From Bacillota bacterium (GTDB lineage Bacteria > Bacillota_E > Sulfobacillia > Sulfobacillales > Sulfobacillaceae): DNA of 6,167 bases. The notes under the pieces were generated by a model, which was not told the origin of the DNA, made no database searches, and was given only the letters and a program-made list of their open reading frames with translations. Position 1 is the stretch's first letter, and each line of letters opens with the position of its first letter. Positions 1 to 5,105 of this stretch are shown here, in pieces. The DNA lies in the NCBI GenBank assembly GCA_021802375.1, contig JAKAAL010000283.1:1-6167 (forward strand), written 5' to 3'. Position numbers and translations under genes: made by a program.

Positions 1-1077
1 GGGGTGGTGGTAGTTCATGCCGTGAATAGGGTGCTTTGCTCGCGATATTATGCCCAACAACGATATCGCCGCGTGACCTGGAGTTCGATGGCAACCTCCC
101 TGGCCCAGGTATTGCTCGTGATTCTCTTCGCGTGGGTTCGCCCCAAGATCCCAGAATTCTTTTTCGCGCTGTTAGCTCCTAGTCTGGCTTCCACCGTAAT
201 TCTGGCCCAGGGTCTACGTCCATGGCGCACGCAGAGCACCCAAAATCCAGGTCGGCAGGTGGTTTCGCAATATATTCGCTATCTCCTGCCAGCGTCCATC
301 GTGTTAGTTTCGGAAGTGATTGTGTGGCAGCGATCGGGATTGTTTTTTTTAAAGCAATATTCGTCTGACGCACAAATTGGATATTTTAGCTTGGCGTATA
401 CGTTCTATAGCATGGTGCTTAGCCTAGGTTGGGCGCTGGCCAACGGATTCTATCCGGCGGTGTCGAACTATTTTGGGGCGGGTCGAACCTCGGCTATCAT
501 TAGAGAAGTCCGTAGAGGGCTAGTCATCCTTGTGCTTTATTCGGCTCCTGTCATGTATGGTGGACTGGTAGGAATCGGAACGGCATTAAAACTGGTTTAT
601 GGGCTAAAGATGGCCCCGGCGATACCCGTAGCAGAGATTCTCTTGCTCGGACTCGTGCCGGGGGTAGCCTCCTCTATTTTTGCAGTGACTCTCAATGCCG
701 GCGGAGAAATTTGGCAGAATGTAAAAATCGGAACCATCATGGCCATCTTGAATCTGAGTCTCGATTTACTAGTGATTCCTAGATATATGGCTGTTGGTGC
801 CGCTGCCGCGAGTACCGCGACACAAATCATCAGTACCCTTCTGTTAGGGTGGATGGTAGTCCATCGGCACCAAGTGAACCTTCCTTACTGGACGATCGTT
901 CGGATTGGGGTTGCGGGATTTTTGACGATGTATCTGATTCCCCGCATGACAAGCACGCTGCTTCCCTCGAATCTTGCCTCGTTCGCGTTAAGCATGGTGG
1001 TGGGAGGGTTGGCTTATGTCCTGGTGGTATGGAAATTTCGATGGTTTAGCTCGGGTCTTTCCTTGTTCGGGGAATAA
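1..1077 (+). CDS. Wzx-type polysaccharide flippase (MOP superfamily), 5'-truncated
   Basis: This is the C-terminal 358 residues of a polytopic membrane protein. The frame is open from base 1 (GGG, then GTG GTG GTA) to TAA at 1075-1077, so the real start is left of the window and the GTG at 4 is probably internal. About ten hydrophobic segments alternate with short basic loops. The stretch NLSLDLLVIPRYMAVGAAAA, about two thirds of the way along, matches the family pattern in which an Asn/Leu-rich helix leads into an 'IPryGivGAA' turn, which is typical of Wzx/RfbX-like exporters. Such proteins are usually 400-480 residues, so roughly 60-120 are missing. Family members flip undecaprenyl-linked sugar units from the cytoplasmic to the outer face of the membrane. 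The neighbouring glycosyltransferases and acetyltransferase support that role. A lipid II flippase or another MATE-like exporter is less likely. A run of eight T at 343-350 lies in the coding sequence without breaking the frame. Confidence 0.88.
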   Translation, partial: GVVVVHAVNRVLCSRYYAQQRYRRVTWSSMATSLAQVLLVILFAWVRPKIPEFFFALLAPSLASTVILAQGLRPWRTQSTQNPGRQVVSQYIRYLLPASIVLVSEVIVWQRSGLFFLKQYSSDAQIGYFSLAYTFYSMVLSLGWALANGFYPAVSNYFGAGRTSAIIREVRRGLVILVLYSAPVMYGGLVGIGTALKLVYGLKMAPAIPVAEILLLGLVPGVASSIFAVTLNAGGEIWQNVKIGTIMAILNLSLDLLVIPRYMAVGAAAASTATQIISTLLLGWMVVHRHQVNLPYWTIVRIGVAGFLTMYLIPRMTSTLLPSNLASFALSMVVGGLAYVLVVWKFRWFSSGLSLFGE

Positions 1078-1229
1078 TTTTGGCGCCTGCCCGTGAAGTT
1101 GACCATGGATTCCCATCGGAATTGGGACGCGCAAGCGATCAGTTGGTCCGGTTGTAGCGCATGTAGAGCCCCACGAAACATTTCGAATGATCACATGGCG
1201 CGCTGACAACGCCGCAAAACTTCATTCTT

Positions 1230-1253
1230 CGGTTTATGACACGGAATAAACTG
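1230..1253 (+). repeat. hairpin 1 downstream of the flippase gene
   Basis: CGGTTTAT (1230-1237) pairs with ATAAACTG (1246-1253) across an 8-base loop. This gives 8 bp including one G-U pair if read as + strand RNA, but a C-A mismatch in minus-strand RNA. It lies about 150 bases past the flippase stop. No T-run follows, so it is not a standard intrinsic terminator. It could be an mRNA 3'-end stabiliser or chance. Confidence 0.4.
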
Positions 1254-1267
1254 GCTCAGGGCCATAC

Positions 1268-1299
1268 TTGGCGTAGCCTGTAAGTTCGAGCTACGCTAA
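1268..1299 (+). repeat. hairpin 2 downstream of the flippase gene
   Basis: TTGGCGTAGC (1268-1277) pairs with GCTACGCTAA (1290-1299) across a 12-base loop. Nine pairs are Watson-Crick and one is G-U when read as + strand RNA. The core GCGTAGC/GCTACGC is perfect. It lies 14 bases after hairpin 1 and also folds better in the flippase transcript than in the opposite strand. No T-tract follows, so a termination role is only inferred. Confidence 0.42.
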
Positions 1300-1358
1300 T
1301 CGGAAGCACGCATCTTTCAGAACGGTGTTGTGCCAACGACGACCGATCATTGTTCCCC

Positions 1359-1377
1359 AAAAAGGAGCTCGACCTCC
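1359..1377 (-). terminator. weak intrinsic terminator candidate for the minus-strand genes
   Basis: Read on the minus strand, GGAG (1377-1374), a 6-base loop and CTCC (1367-1364) are followed directly by five T (1363-1359). It lies about 130 bases past the GT4 stop. A 4-bp stem is short for an efficient terminator. It is listed because it is the only stem followed by a T-run in this gap. Confidence 0.25.
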
Positions 1378-1504
1378 GGTGCAATTCGCTACGCCGACTC
1401 GTTGTCGAAAGCACCAGATTCCGTAAAGGTCAAGATTCTCTCGGAGTGGCCTCGATTTCAGACCTCTCAGCCATCTATTCCATAACCGCGCCTGGTCTCC
1501 AAAT

Positions 1505-2686
1505 TCATACGGGACGTTTCGTCCGGCTTTGCCTTGTCACGGCCATTTGATAGGATTTGTACAACACATCAAGCGAATCTTCCCAAGAGAACTGTCGCGC
1601 GTACTCTGTAGCCAAGCGGGACGTGCGAGCGCGCAAGGCACCGTCCCTCAGGACATGCAAAAGCACTTGAGAAAGCGCCTCTCCATCCGCTTTATCCACT
1701 AATATGCCTCGGCCGTTGCCCACTAAGTCATTAAGCGCCCCAGATCGAGAAGCCACGACGGTCTTCCCGTGAGCCATAGCTTCTAGCGCCACCAGACAAA
1801 ATCCTTCATCACACGTGGATGGTATCACGGCAACATCACCTCCGTCATACAACAAGGCCATGTCTTCTGGTGGTAACTTGCCCAACAAATGGACGTGTCC
1901 GGCTAGCCTATCTGAATTGAGCAGGCGCTTGACCTGCGCACCATAAGGTGTGGCAACCCGCGATGTTGCGTTTCCCCACAAAGTTTCGTCCCCTGCCAGT
2001 AACAAATGCGCGCCAGCTGCTGCCGTTTGTTCAAATGCTTGAATGAGTATGTCGAGTCCTTTTTCGGGTACGAAAGCTCCTGCAAAGAAAAAGAGGAAGG
2101 CGTCATCAGCCAGTCCTACGCGAGCCCTAAGCGCTTTACGCCTCTCGACTCGTTGTGCTTCTGATAGTTCTAAGACTTGGTCAATCGCGTTGGATACCAT
2201 GACCACGGGGGTCTTCATAACGTCCCGAAGCCTATTGGCGACAAATGGGCTTACGGCAAGTATCAAATCTGCGTCTTTGTCTAGGCGCTGAAATCCTTGC
2301 GCGTCCCCATTCACATCGGGGTTGCTATGGATATGGACCACGCGCAAGTCCGTCGGGACAAAGCGCACGTAGTGGTACATATGGGTATGGACAATGTCCC
2401 AATGCCGTTCCCATGTTAAACGTAGCAAAGCCACATGCTGGCGAAAGTCCCATTCTCTTCCCAAGGCGTGTGCTTTAGCCCACCGTAAGGGTTTGACGCC
2501 TCGAATCTTGACTCCTTTCCATTGGTACGACGTGGCGTCGCTCTGTATTCCGGCCACGGTTACGTCATCCCCTTGTTGAGCCTGACGACTGGCAATTTCT
2601 AGAGCGACACGAACGACTCCGCTCGTTGGGTATCCATCTAACCCTGGTGGAATCGTACCTGGTCCAACCCAATGTAATATGCGCAT
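1505..2686 (-). CDS. GT4-family (GT-B fold) glycosyltransferase
   Basis: This 393-residue cytoplasmic or membrane-associated enzyme is predicted to transfer a sugar from a nucleotide donor to a growing glycan with retention of configuration. Length is normal for the family. The N-terminal Rossmann half starts at MRILHWVGPG, with the Gly/Ser-rich SGVVRVALEIASRQAQQGDDV (residues 22-42) and a VHTHMYH acceptor-side loop (99-105). The C-terminal donor-binding half starts near 197 with FAGAFVPEKG (201-210), whose basic residue K209 normally contacts the diphosphate. The EX7E signature follows as E294 and E302 in CDEGFCLVALEAMA. ATG at 2686 is supported by GGGAG six bases upstream. The closing TGA is at 1505-1507. 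It is the last of three minus-strand genes and converges on the flippase. The sugar donor and acceptor cannot be read from the sequence. Confidence 0.93.
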   Translation of the reverse strand: MRILHWVGPGTIPPGLDGYPTSGVVRVALEIASRQAQQGDDVTVAGIQSDATSYQWKGVKIRGVKPLRWAKAHALGREWDFRQHVALLRLTWERHWDIVHTHMYHYVRFVPTDLRVVHIHSNPDVNGDAQGFQRLDKDADLILAVSPFVANRLRDVMKTPVVMVSNAIDQVLELSEAQRVERRKALRARVGLADDAFLFFFAGAFVPEKGLDILIQAFEQTAAAGAHLLLAGDETLWGNATSRVATPYGAQVKRLLNSDRLAGHVHLLGKLPPEDMALLYDGGDVAVIPSTCDEGFCLVALEAMAHGKTVVASRSGALNDLVGNGRGILVDKADGEALSQVLLHVLRDGALRARTSRLATEYARQFSWEDSLDVLYKSYQMAVTRQSRTKRPV

Positions 2687-2688
2687 TT

Positions 2689-2711
2689 GAATCTCCCTTT
2701 CGAATAGATTC
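2689..2711 (-). promoter_or_regulatory. ribosome binding site of the GT4 gene within a possible hairpin
   Basis: AAAGGGAG at 2700-2693 (minus) ends six bases before the ATG at 2686 and decides that start. The site is flanked by the inverted repeat GAATCT/AGATTC (2711-2706 with 2694-2689), which would pair the last bases of the Shine-Dalgarno and the spacer into a 6-bp stem with an 11-base loop. A competing stem, CGAAT/ATTCG at 2701-2712, cannot form at the same time. Masking of translation by this fold is an inference. Confidence 0.55.
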
Positions 2712-2847
2712 GACGTTCATGTGGAGATGCACAATCTCCTTGGTCAACAGTCGATCGAGATGGCGGACTCACGTTCTTTATCCCAAGCTGTTACCGGAAG
2801 CCACCGCGGTTTCTGGTCGAAAGCTACGCCGGTAAGCCCTTTTAATG

Positions 2848-2909
2848 ACAAATGAACATCGAGATTACGCAATCTCAATCCCGCCGGATCCCCGCATAGG
2901 TTCATTTGT
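2848..2909 (-). repeat. nested inverted repeat (10-bp outer arms, inner hairpin)
   Basis: The outer arms ACAAATGAAC (2848-2857) and GTTCATTTGT (2900-2909) are perfect complements 42 bases apart. Between them lies an inner hairpin, 2858-2866 with 2871-2879. It is a 9-bp stem with loop GCGT in minus-strand RNA, where one pair is U-G; in + strand RNA that pair is a C-A mismatch. The preference for the minus strand matches the direction of the flanking genes. It sits about 160 bases upstream of the GT4 start codon and 160 bases past the acetyltransferase stop. No T-run follows on either strand. Confidence 0.5.
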
Positions 2910-3069
2910 AGAGGGTTCGGCCGACGGGAAGGCCTAGCTGGCTTGCACCCATCACAAGAGTCGCTTTCACTTTATCGAAGAAATTCCGTAGACCGAGTCG
3001 CCGTTTTCGCGCAGTGGTTTGCGGAGTTCTTCTTAAAAATGGGTTACTCAGAGGTTCCTACTTTAGGGC

Positions 3070-3678
3070 TTACCGTTCCGATTCAATATGGCTCAAAATA
3101 GAAGCATCTAACGGGCTCAACATGTCTTCTTTATGGCGTTCCACAAAGGCCTTGTCTACCATGGAAAAGTCAAACTCAACGGCTCGTTTCCGATATTCCT
3201 CGCAAAGTCTGTAGCGTACGATTCGCGCCGGGTTTCCCCCGACCATCGCGTAGGCTGGAACATCCCGAGTGACCACGCTGCCTGCGGCGATTACAGCGCC
3301 TTGTCCTACAGTCACTCCAGAAAGAATAATAGCTCCCGTGCCTACCCACACGTCGTCCTTGACCACCAAGGGTCCCTTTGACCATGATCCAATCCCTCCA
3401 AAAAATTTGGCATTGAAAGGATACGTCGACAGTCGATCCATATGGTGATTGCCTCCCACCACGAATCGCACACCCGGGGCTATCGAAACGTAGTTTCCTA
3501 TTTCCAAATAGTTGTCTTCGTTGGGGGCATACACAAAGACTTCTAAAGGCCCGTACGTCATTTTTCCCACCGTGACTGCCAAGATGGGAAACACAGTAAT
3601 CGCGGTGGTTTCATTGTGCCGATTTTTTCTCCTCCACGATCTCCTAAAACGGTACAACCGTATCAGATTAATCAACAA
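3070..3678 (-). CDS. hexapeptide-repeat O-acetyltransferase (XAT/Vat/CatB-like)
   Basis: This 202-residue protein of the left-handed beta-helix acyltransferase superfamily is predicted to move acetyl from acetyl-CoA to a hydroxyl. In this locus the likely target is a sugar of the repeat unit. [12 protein letters not shown] (77-88) closely matches the xenobiotic acetyltransferase motif NHRMDGSTYPFN known from Vat enzymes, and makes H78 the expected catalytic base. Imperfect hexapeptide turns run from [13 protein letters not shown] (58-70) to [36 protein letters not shown] (105-140). They are followed by the conserved [16 protein letters not shown] (142-157), a C-terminal CoA-pocket segment. 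The start is uncertain: the upstream in-frame stop TAA at 3694-3696 leaves only tandem TTG codons at 3678 and 3675 as common starts, with AAAGGA at 3695-3690. It starts 56 bases after the GT2 gene. An antibiotic (streptogramin or chloramphenicol) acetyltransferase is formally possible but unlikely in this context. Confidence 0.9.
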   Translation of the reverse strand: MLINLIRLYRFRRSWRRKNRHNETTAITVFPILAVTVGKMTYGPLEVFVYAPNEDNYLEIGNYVSIAPGVRFVVGGNHHMDRLSTYPFNAKFFGGIGSWSKGPLVVKDDVWVGTGAIILSGVTVGQGAVIAAGSVVTRDVPAYAMVGGNPARIVRYRLCEEYRKRAVEFDFSMVDKAFVERHKEDMLSPLDASILSHIESER

Positions 3679-3689
3679 GGCGAATCCCG

Positions 3690-3695
3690 TCCTTT
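3690..3695 (-). promoter_or_regulatory. ribosome binding site of the acetyltransferase gene
   Basis: AAAGGA on the minus strand lies 11 bases before the first TTG (3678-3676) and 14 before the second. It overlaps the in-frame TAA that blocks any longer protein. The spacing is a little long, so translation from the rare TTG start may be weak. No ATG or GTG offers a better start nearby. Confidence 0.5.
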
Positions 3696-3734
3696 ATTAA
3701 TTGATCATGCCGTGATGACGTAACCCTTTATCGT

Positions 3735-4730
3735 TTATCTTCGCGTCGCCGCTCGCGTGAGCATACGCCCAAGAAATTCCGTGGGTTCTGCTTTGAATCC
3801 CAACTGAGAAGCCAATATTCCACAAACCGCTTGTGTTTTGCGCCACGATTGGCCATTGGACCATAGTTGGCGCGCGGCACGAACTATGGTGTCTGAATCG
3901 TTCGACCGCATGGCTTGTCTAAGCATAATTAAATACACATCAGCAAGACTACTTTTTCGACTATCGCGGATGTTCTGCAAACTAATGGCAAGGCAGTTCC
4001 GTATGTCAGGAGAAAGTCGCTCAAAGCATCGGGCAGCCAAATCGGCATTAAACTCCGCCAAAGCTACGCCCCGCGATTGTGTAGTTTGGCCTGCATGCTG
4101 TCTCCAATAACCGAGCGGATGTTGAATGTAAGTAAATGTTCCGTCAAGCTGACTCACGCTGAGTAATGTCGCAAAGTCAACCGCTCCCGGGGACCCAGCT
4201 TGCTGAAACCCACCAATCTTTTCCAACGCCCTGAGTGCGTACATCTGAGTCACCGCGATAGCATTGGACTGATGAAGAAGCACGATGCGGAGAAAATCAA
4301 CAGCATGAATGGCACCGGAAAACGGAGGTCTAGCAACGGCGCGATACGTATTCGTCTCATCAATTGCTAGTAGACAATCTCCGTAACTCATAAGACTAGA
4401 ACCGTGATTGGCTATTTGTTTCTCCAGCTTCTCGGCGGGCCAAAAGTCATCACCTTCCAGCACGGCGACGTAACGACCTTTACAGTGTGCCAATCCGAAA
4501 TTGTAAATTTCCCCAAGCCTTTGGAGCCCATGGTGCTCCATCCTATAGGGCCTAATGCGGTCGTCGCGTTCGGAATATTGGCATACAATCTCCCACGTTC
4601 TGTCAGACGACCCATCATCAATAACAATTAGTTCCCAATCCGTGTAGCTTTGTTGCAATACACTGTCGACGCATGTCGCGATAAATGTCTCATGATTGAA
4701 TGTAGGACAAATGATACTAACTTTTCTCAT
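3735..4730 (-). CDS. GT2-family (GT-A fold) glycosyltransferase
   Basis: This is an inverting glycosyltransferase of 331 residues acting on the cytoplasmic face. The GT-A domain opens with MRKVSIICPTFNHETFIATC and continues to the nucleotide-binding IDDGSSD (37-43), with D38 and D39. The metal-binding DXD-like site is LEGDDFW (91-97), with D94 and D95. VDFATLL (184-190) sits where the family carries its catalytic acid, making D185 the candidate, and YWRQHAGQ (208-215) is a usual downstream motif. About 110 C-terminal residues are helical-looking and without a known domain; there is no transmembrane segment. The frame stays open to 4889, but ATG 4730 is preferred: it starts at the family's usual first strand, has a strong ribosome binding site, and leaves a candidate promoter in the extension. 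It is the first gene of the minus-strand set. The sugar transferred is unknown. Confidence 0.92.
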   Translation of the reverse strand: MRKVSIICPTFNHETFIATCVDSVLQQSYTDWELIVIDDGSSDRTWEIVCQYSERDDRIRPYRMEHHGLQRLGEIYNFGLAHCKGRYVAVLEGDDFWPAEKLEKQIANHGSSLMSYGDCLLAIDETNTYRAVARPPFSGAIHAVDFLRIVLLHQSNAIAVTQMYALRALEKIGGFQQAGSPGAVDFATLLSVSQLDGTFTYIQHPLGYWRQHAGQTTQSRGVALAEFNADLAARCFERLSPDIRNCLAISLQNIRDSRKSSLADVYLIMLRQAMRSNDSDTIVRAARQLWSNGQSWRKTQAVCGILASQLGFKAEPTEFLGRMLTRAATRR

Positions 4731-4734
4731 TGAA

Positions 4735-4743
4735 CCTTCCTTT
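4735..4743 (-). promoter_or_regulatory. ribosome binding site deciding the GT2 start
   Basis: AAAGGAAGG on the minus strand has its central GGA seven bases from the ATG at 4730-4728. This supports the 331-residue protein over the 384-residue frame that opens at 4889. Confidence 0.75.
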
Positions 4744-4786
4744 CGCCTCGTTTTACCCAGGGGGCCTAAAATTCGAACGCCTGACG

Positions 4787-4803
4787 ATTCATGTAACATG
4801 GAT
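4787..4803. promoter_or_regulatory. operator-like palindrome at the GT2 promoter
   Basis: ATTCATGTAACATGGAT is a 17-bp near-palindrome around a central A (7 of 8 positions match; the core CATGT-A-ACATG is perfect). It begins about nine bases downstream of the candidate -10 box at 4818-4813, so it would cover the expected first transcribed bases. That is a common place for a repressor site. The regulator is unknown and the function is inferred from symmetry and position only. Confidence 0.35.
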
Positions 4804-4812
4804 TGAGACTTC

Positions 4813-4841
4813 ATTATAACCCGGACTACCAATAATTTACA
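4813..4841 (-). promoter_or_regulatory. candidate promoter of the minus-strand set
   Basis: On the minus strand a perfect TATAAT lies at 4818-4813. Seventeen bases upstream, TGTAAA (4841-4836) matches only three of six bases of the consensus -35 TTGACA. The predicted transcript would start near 4806 and have a leader of about 75 bases before the GT2 ATG. The perfect -10 and its position favour it; the poor -35 suggests an activator or a weak promoter. Confidence 0.42.
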
Positions 4842-4952
4842 GTTTTCCTTGCCGTTATTCAATATCGGATCATCGTGCCCATATAGCACTGGTTAAGGCG
4901 CCGCCGTGTCGCGGTGCTCTAGGCCCGTGCCGTTTTCCATGGGCACCCATAG

Positions 4953-4972
4953 AGACAAGCCCGGGCTCGTCT
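4953..4972. repeat. 20-bp GC-rich palindrome
   Basis: AGCCCGGGCT (4958-4967) is a perfect 10-bp palindrome. It is extended by AGAC (4953-4956) and GTCT (4969-4972) around a single non-matching pair, which becomes a G-U pair in minus-strand RNA. It lies upstream of both candidate promoters, midway between the two genes. It could be a protein-binding site or the remains of a bidirectional terminator; no T-run follows on either strand. Confidence 0.35.
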
Positions 4973-5060
4973 TCACTAACCCGCACAACATTGTCGGGAG
5001 CAGTTTAACTTTTGCTTGGCTCTCATGACCACGGCGAAAACTACTAGTTTCGAGTAAATA

Positions 5061-5069
5061 TGGTAAAAT
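5061..5069 (+). promoter_or_regulatory. candidate extended -10 promoter of the unknown gene
   Basis: TGGTAAAAT combines the extended -10 TGN with TAAAAT, which matches five of six consensus bases. No good -35 lies 16-18 bases upstream, which extended -10 promoters can tolerate. Transcription would start near 5076, giving a leader of about 30 bases before the ATG at 5106. Confidence 0.38.
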
Positions 5070-5079
5070 AATACTGGAA

Positions 5080-5093
5080 AATATCCCCATATT
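5080..5093. promoter_or_regulatory. operator-like inverted repeat at the unknown gene's promoter
   Basis: AATAT and ATATT flank CCCC in a 14-bp element that begins about ten bases after the candidate -10. It sits just before the GGAAG (5094-5098) that probably acts as ribosome binding site. The arms are short and AT-rich, so chance is a real alternative. Confidence 0.25.
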
Positions 5094-5105
5094 GGAAGAC
5101 AATAG

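Larger units (their letters stand above)
1078..1504. other. convergent intergenic region, no supported gene
   Basis: This 427-base gap lies between the ends of two converging genes (flippase on +, GT4 on -). I see no reading frame with both a start and a ribosome binding site. The longest open stretch on + (about 1284-1550) has no family signature and overlaps the end of the GT4 gene. The gap contains a short 5-bp hairpin at 1111-1127, two better hairpins (1230-1253 and 1268-1299) and a weak minus-strand terminator candidate (1359-1377). Confidence 0.6.
2687..3069. other. intergenic region between acetyltransferase and GT4 genes
   Basis: This 383-base gap is long for the inside of an operon. 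No supported coding frame was found on either strand, and I see no promoter with two good boxes on the minus strand, so it is unclear whether GT4 has its own promoter. It contains a nested inverted repeat (2848-2909) and a smaller hairpin GGAGAT/ATCTCC at 2723-2739. It also holds the GT4 ribosome binding site. It could be a long leader, an old insertion or deletion scar, or the relic of a lost gene. Confidence 0.55.
4731..5105. other. divergent control region between GT2 and the unknown gene
   Basis: These 375 bases separate the minus-strand glycosyltransferase set from the plus-strand unknown gene, so they must hold starts for both unless transcription reads through from elsewhere. A perfect TATAAT faces left and an extended -10 faces right. 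Each is followed within about 20 bases by a small palindrome. A third palindrome lies between them at 4953-4972. A minus-strand open frame at 4893-5102 has no ribosome binding site and no recognisable domain and is not called a gene. Confidence 0.6.

Noticed and set aside
1284..1550. Plus-strand open frame crossing the end of the GT4 gene
   Set aside because: It has no ATG or ribosome binding site and no domain, and its last part is antisense to GT4. Only the 16-base match to the unknown gene is worth keeping, and it is listed separately.
2146..2156. Third copy of CGACTCGTTGT, inside the GT4 gene
   Set aside because: Only 11 bases, on the non-coding strand of a normal gene; a match of this length is expected by chance.
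2565..2835. Short overlapping frames on both strands around the GT4 start
   Set aside because: Their amino acid composition looks random, they have no ribosome binding site, and they overlap the well-supported GT4 start.
3705..3718. TCAT/ATGA mini-palindrome between GT2 and the acetyltransferase gene
   Set aside because: A 4-bp stem without a T-run is too weak to call a terminator or operator.
4731..4889. In-frame N-terminal extension of the GT2 gene (53 residues)
   Set aside because: It lacks family similarity, the GT-A domain begins exactly at the ATG at 4730 behind a strong ribosome binding site, and the stretch contains a TATAAT and a palindrome.
4893..5102. Minus-strand open frame of 69 codons in the divergent region
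   Set aside because: It opens with TTG, has no ribosome binding site, shows no recognisable motif, and covers the promoter and leader of the plus-strand gene.
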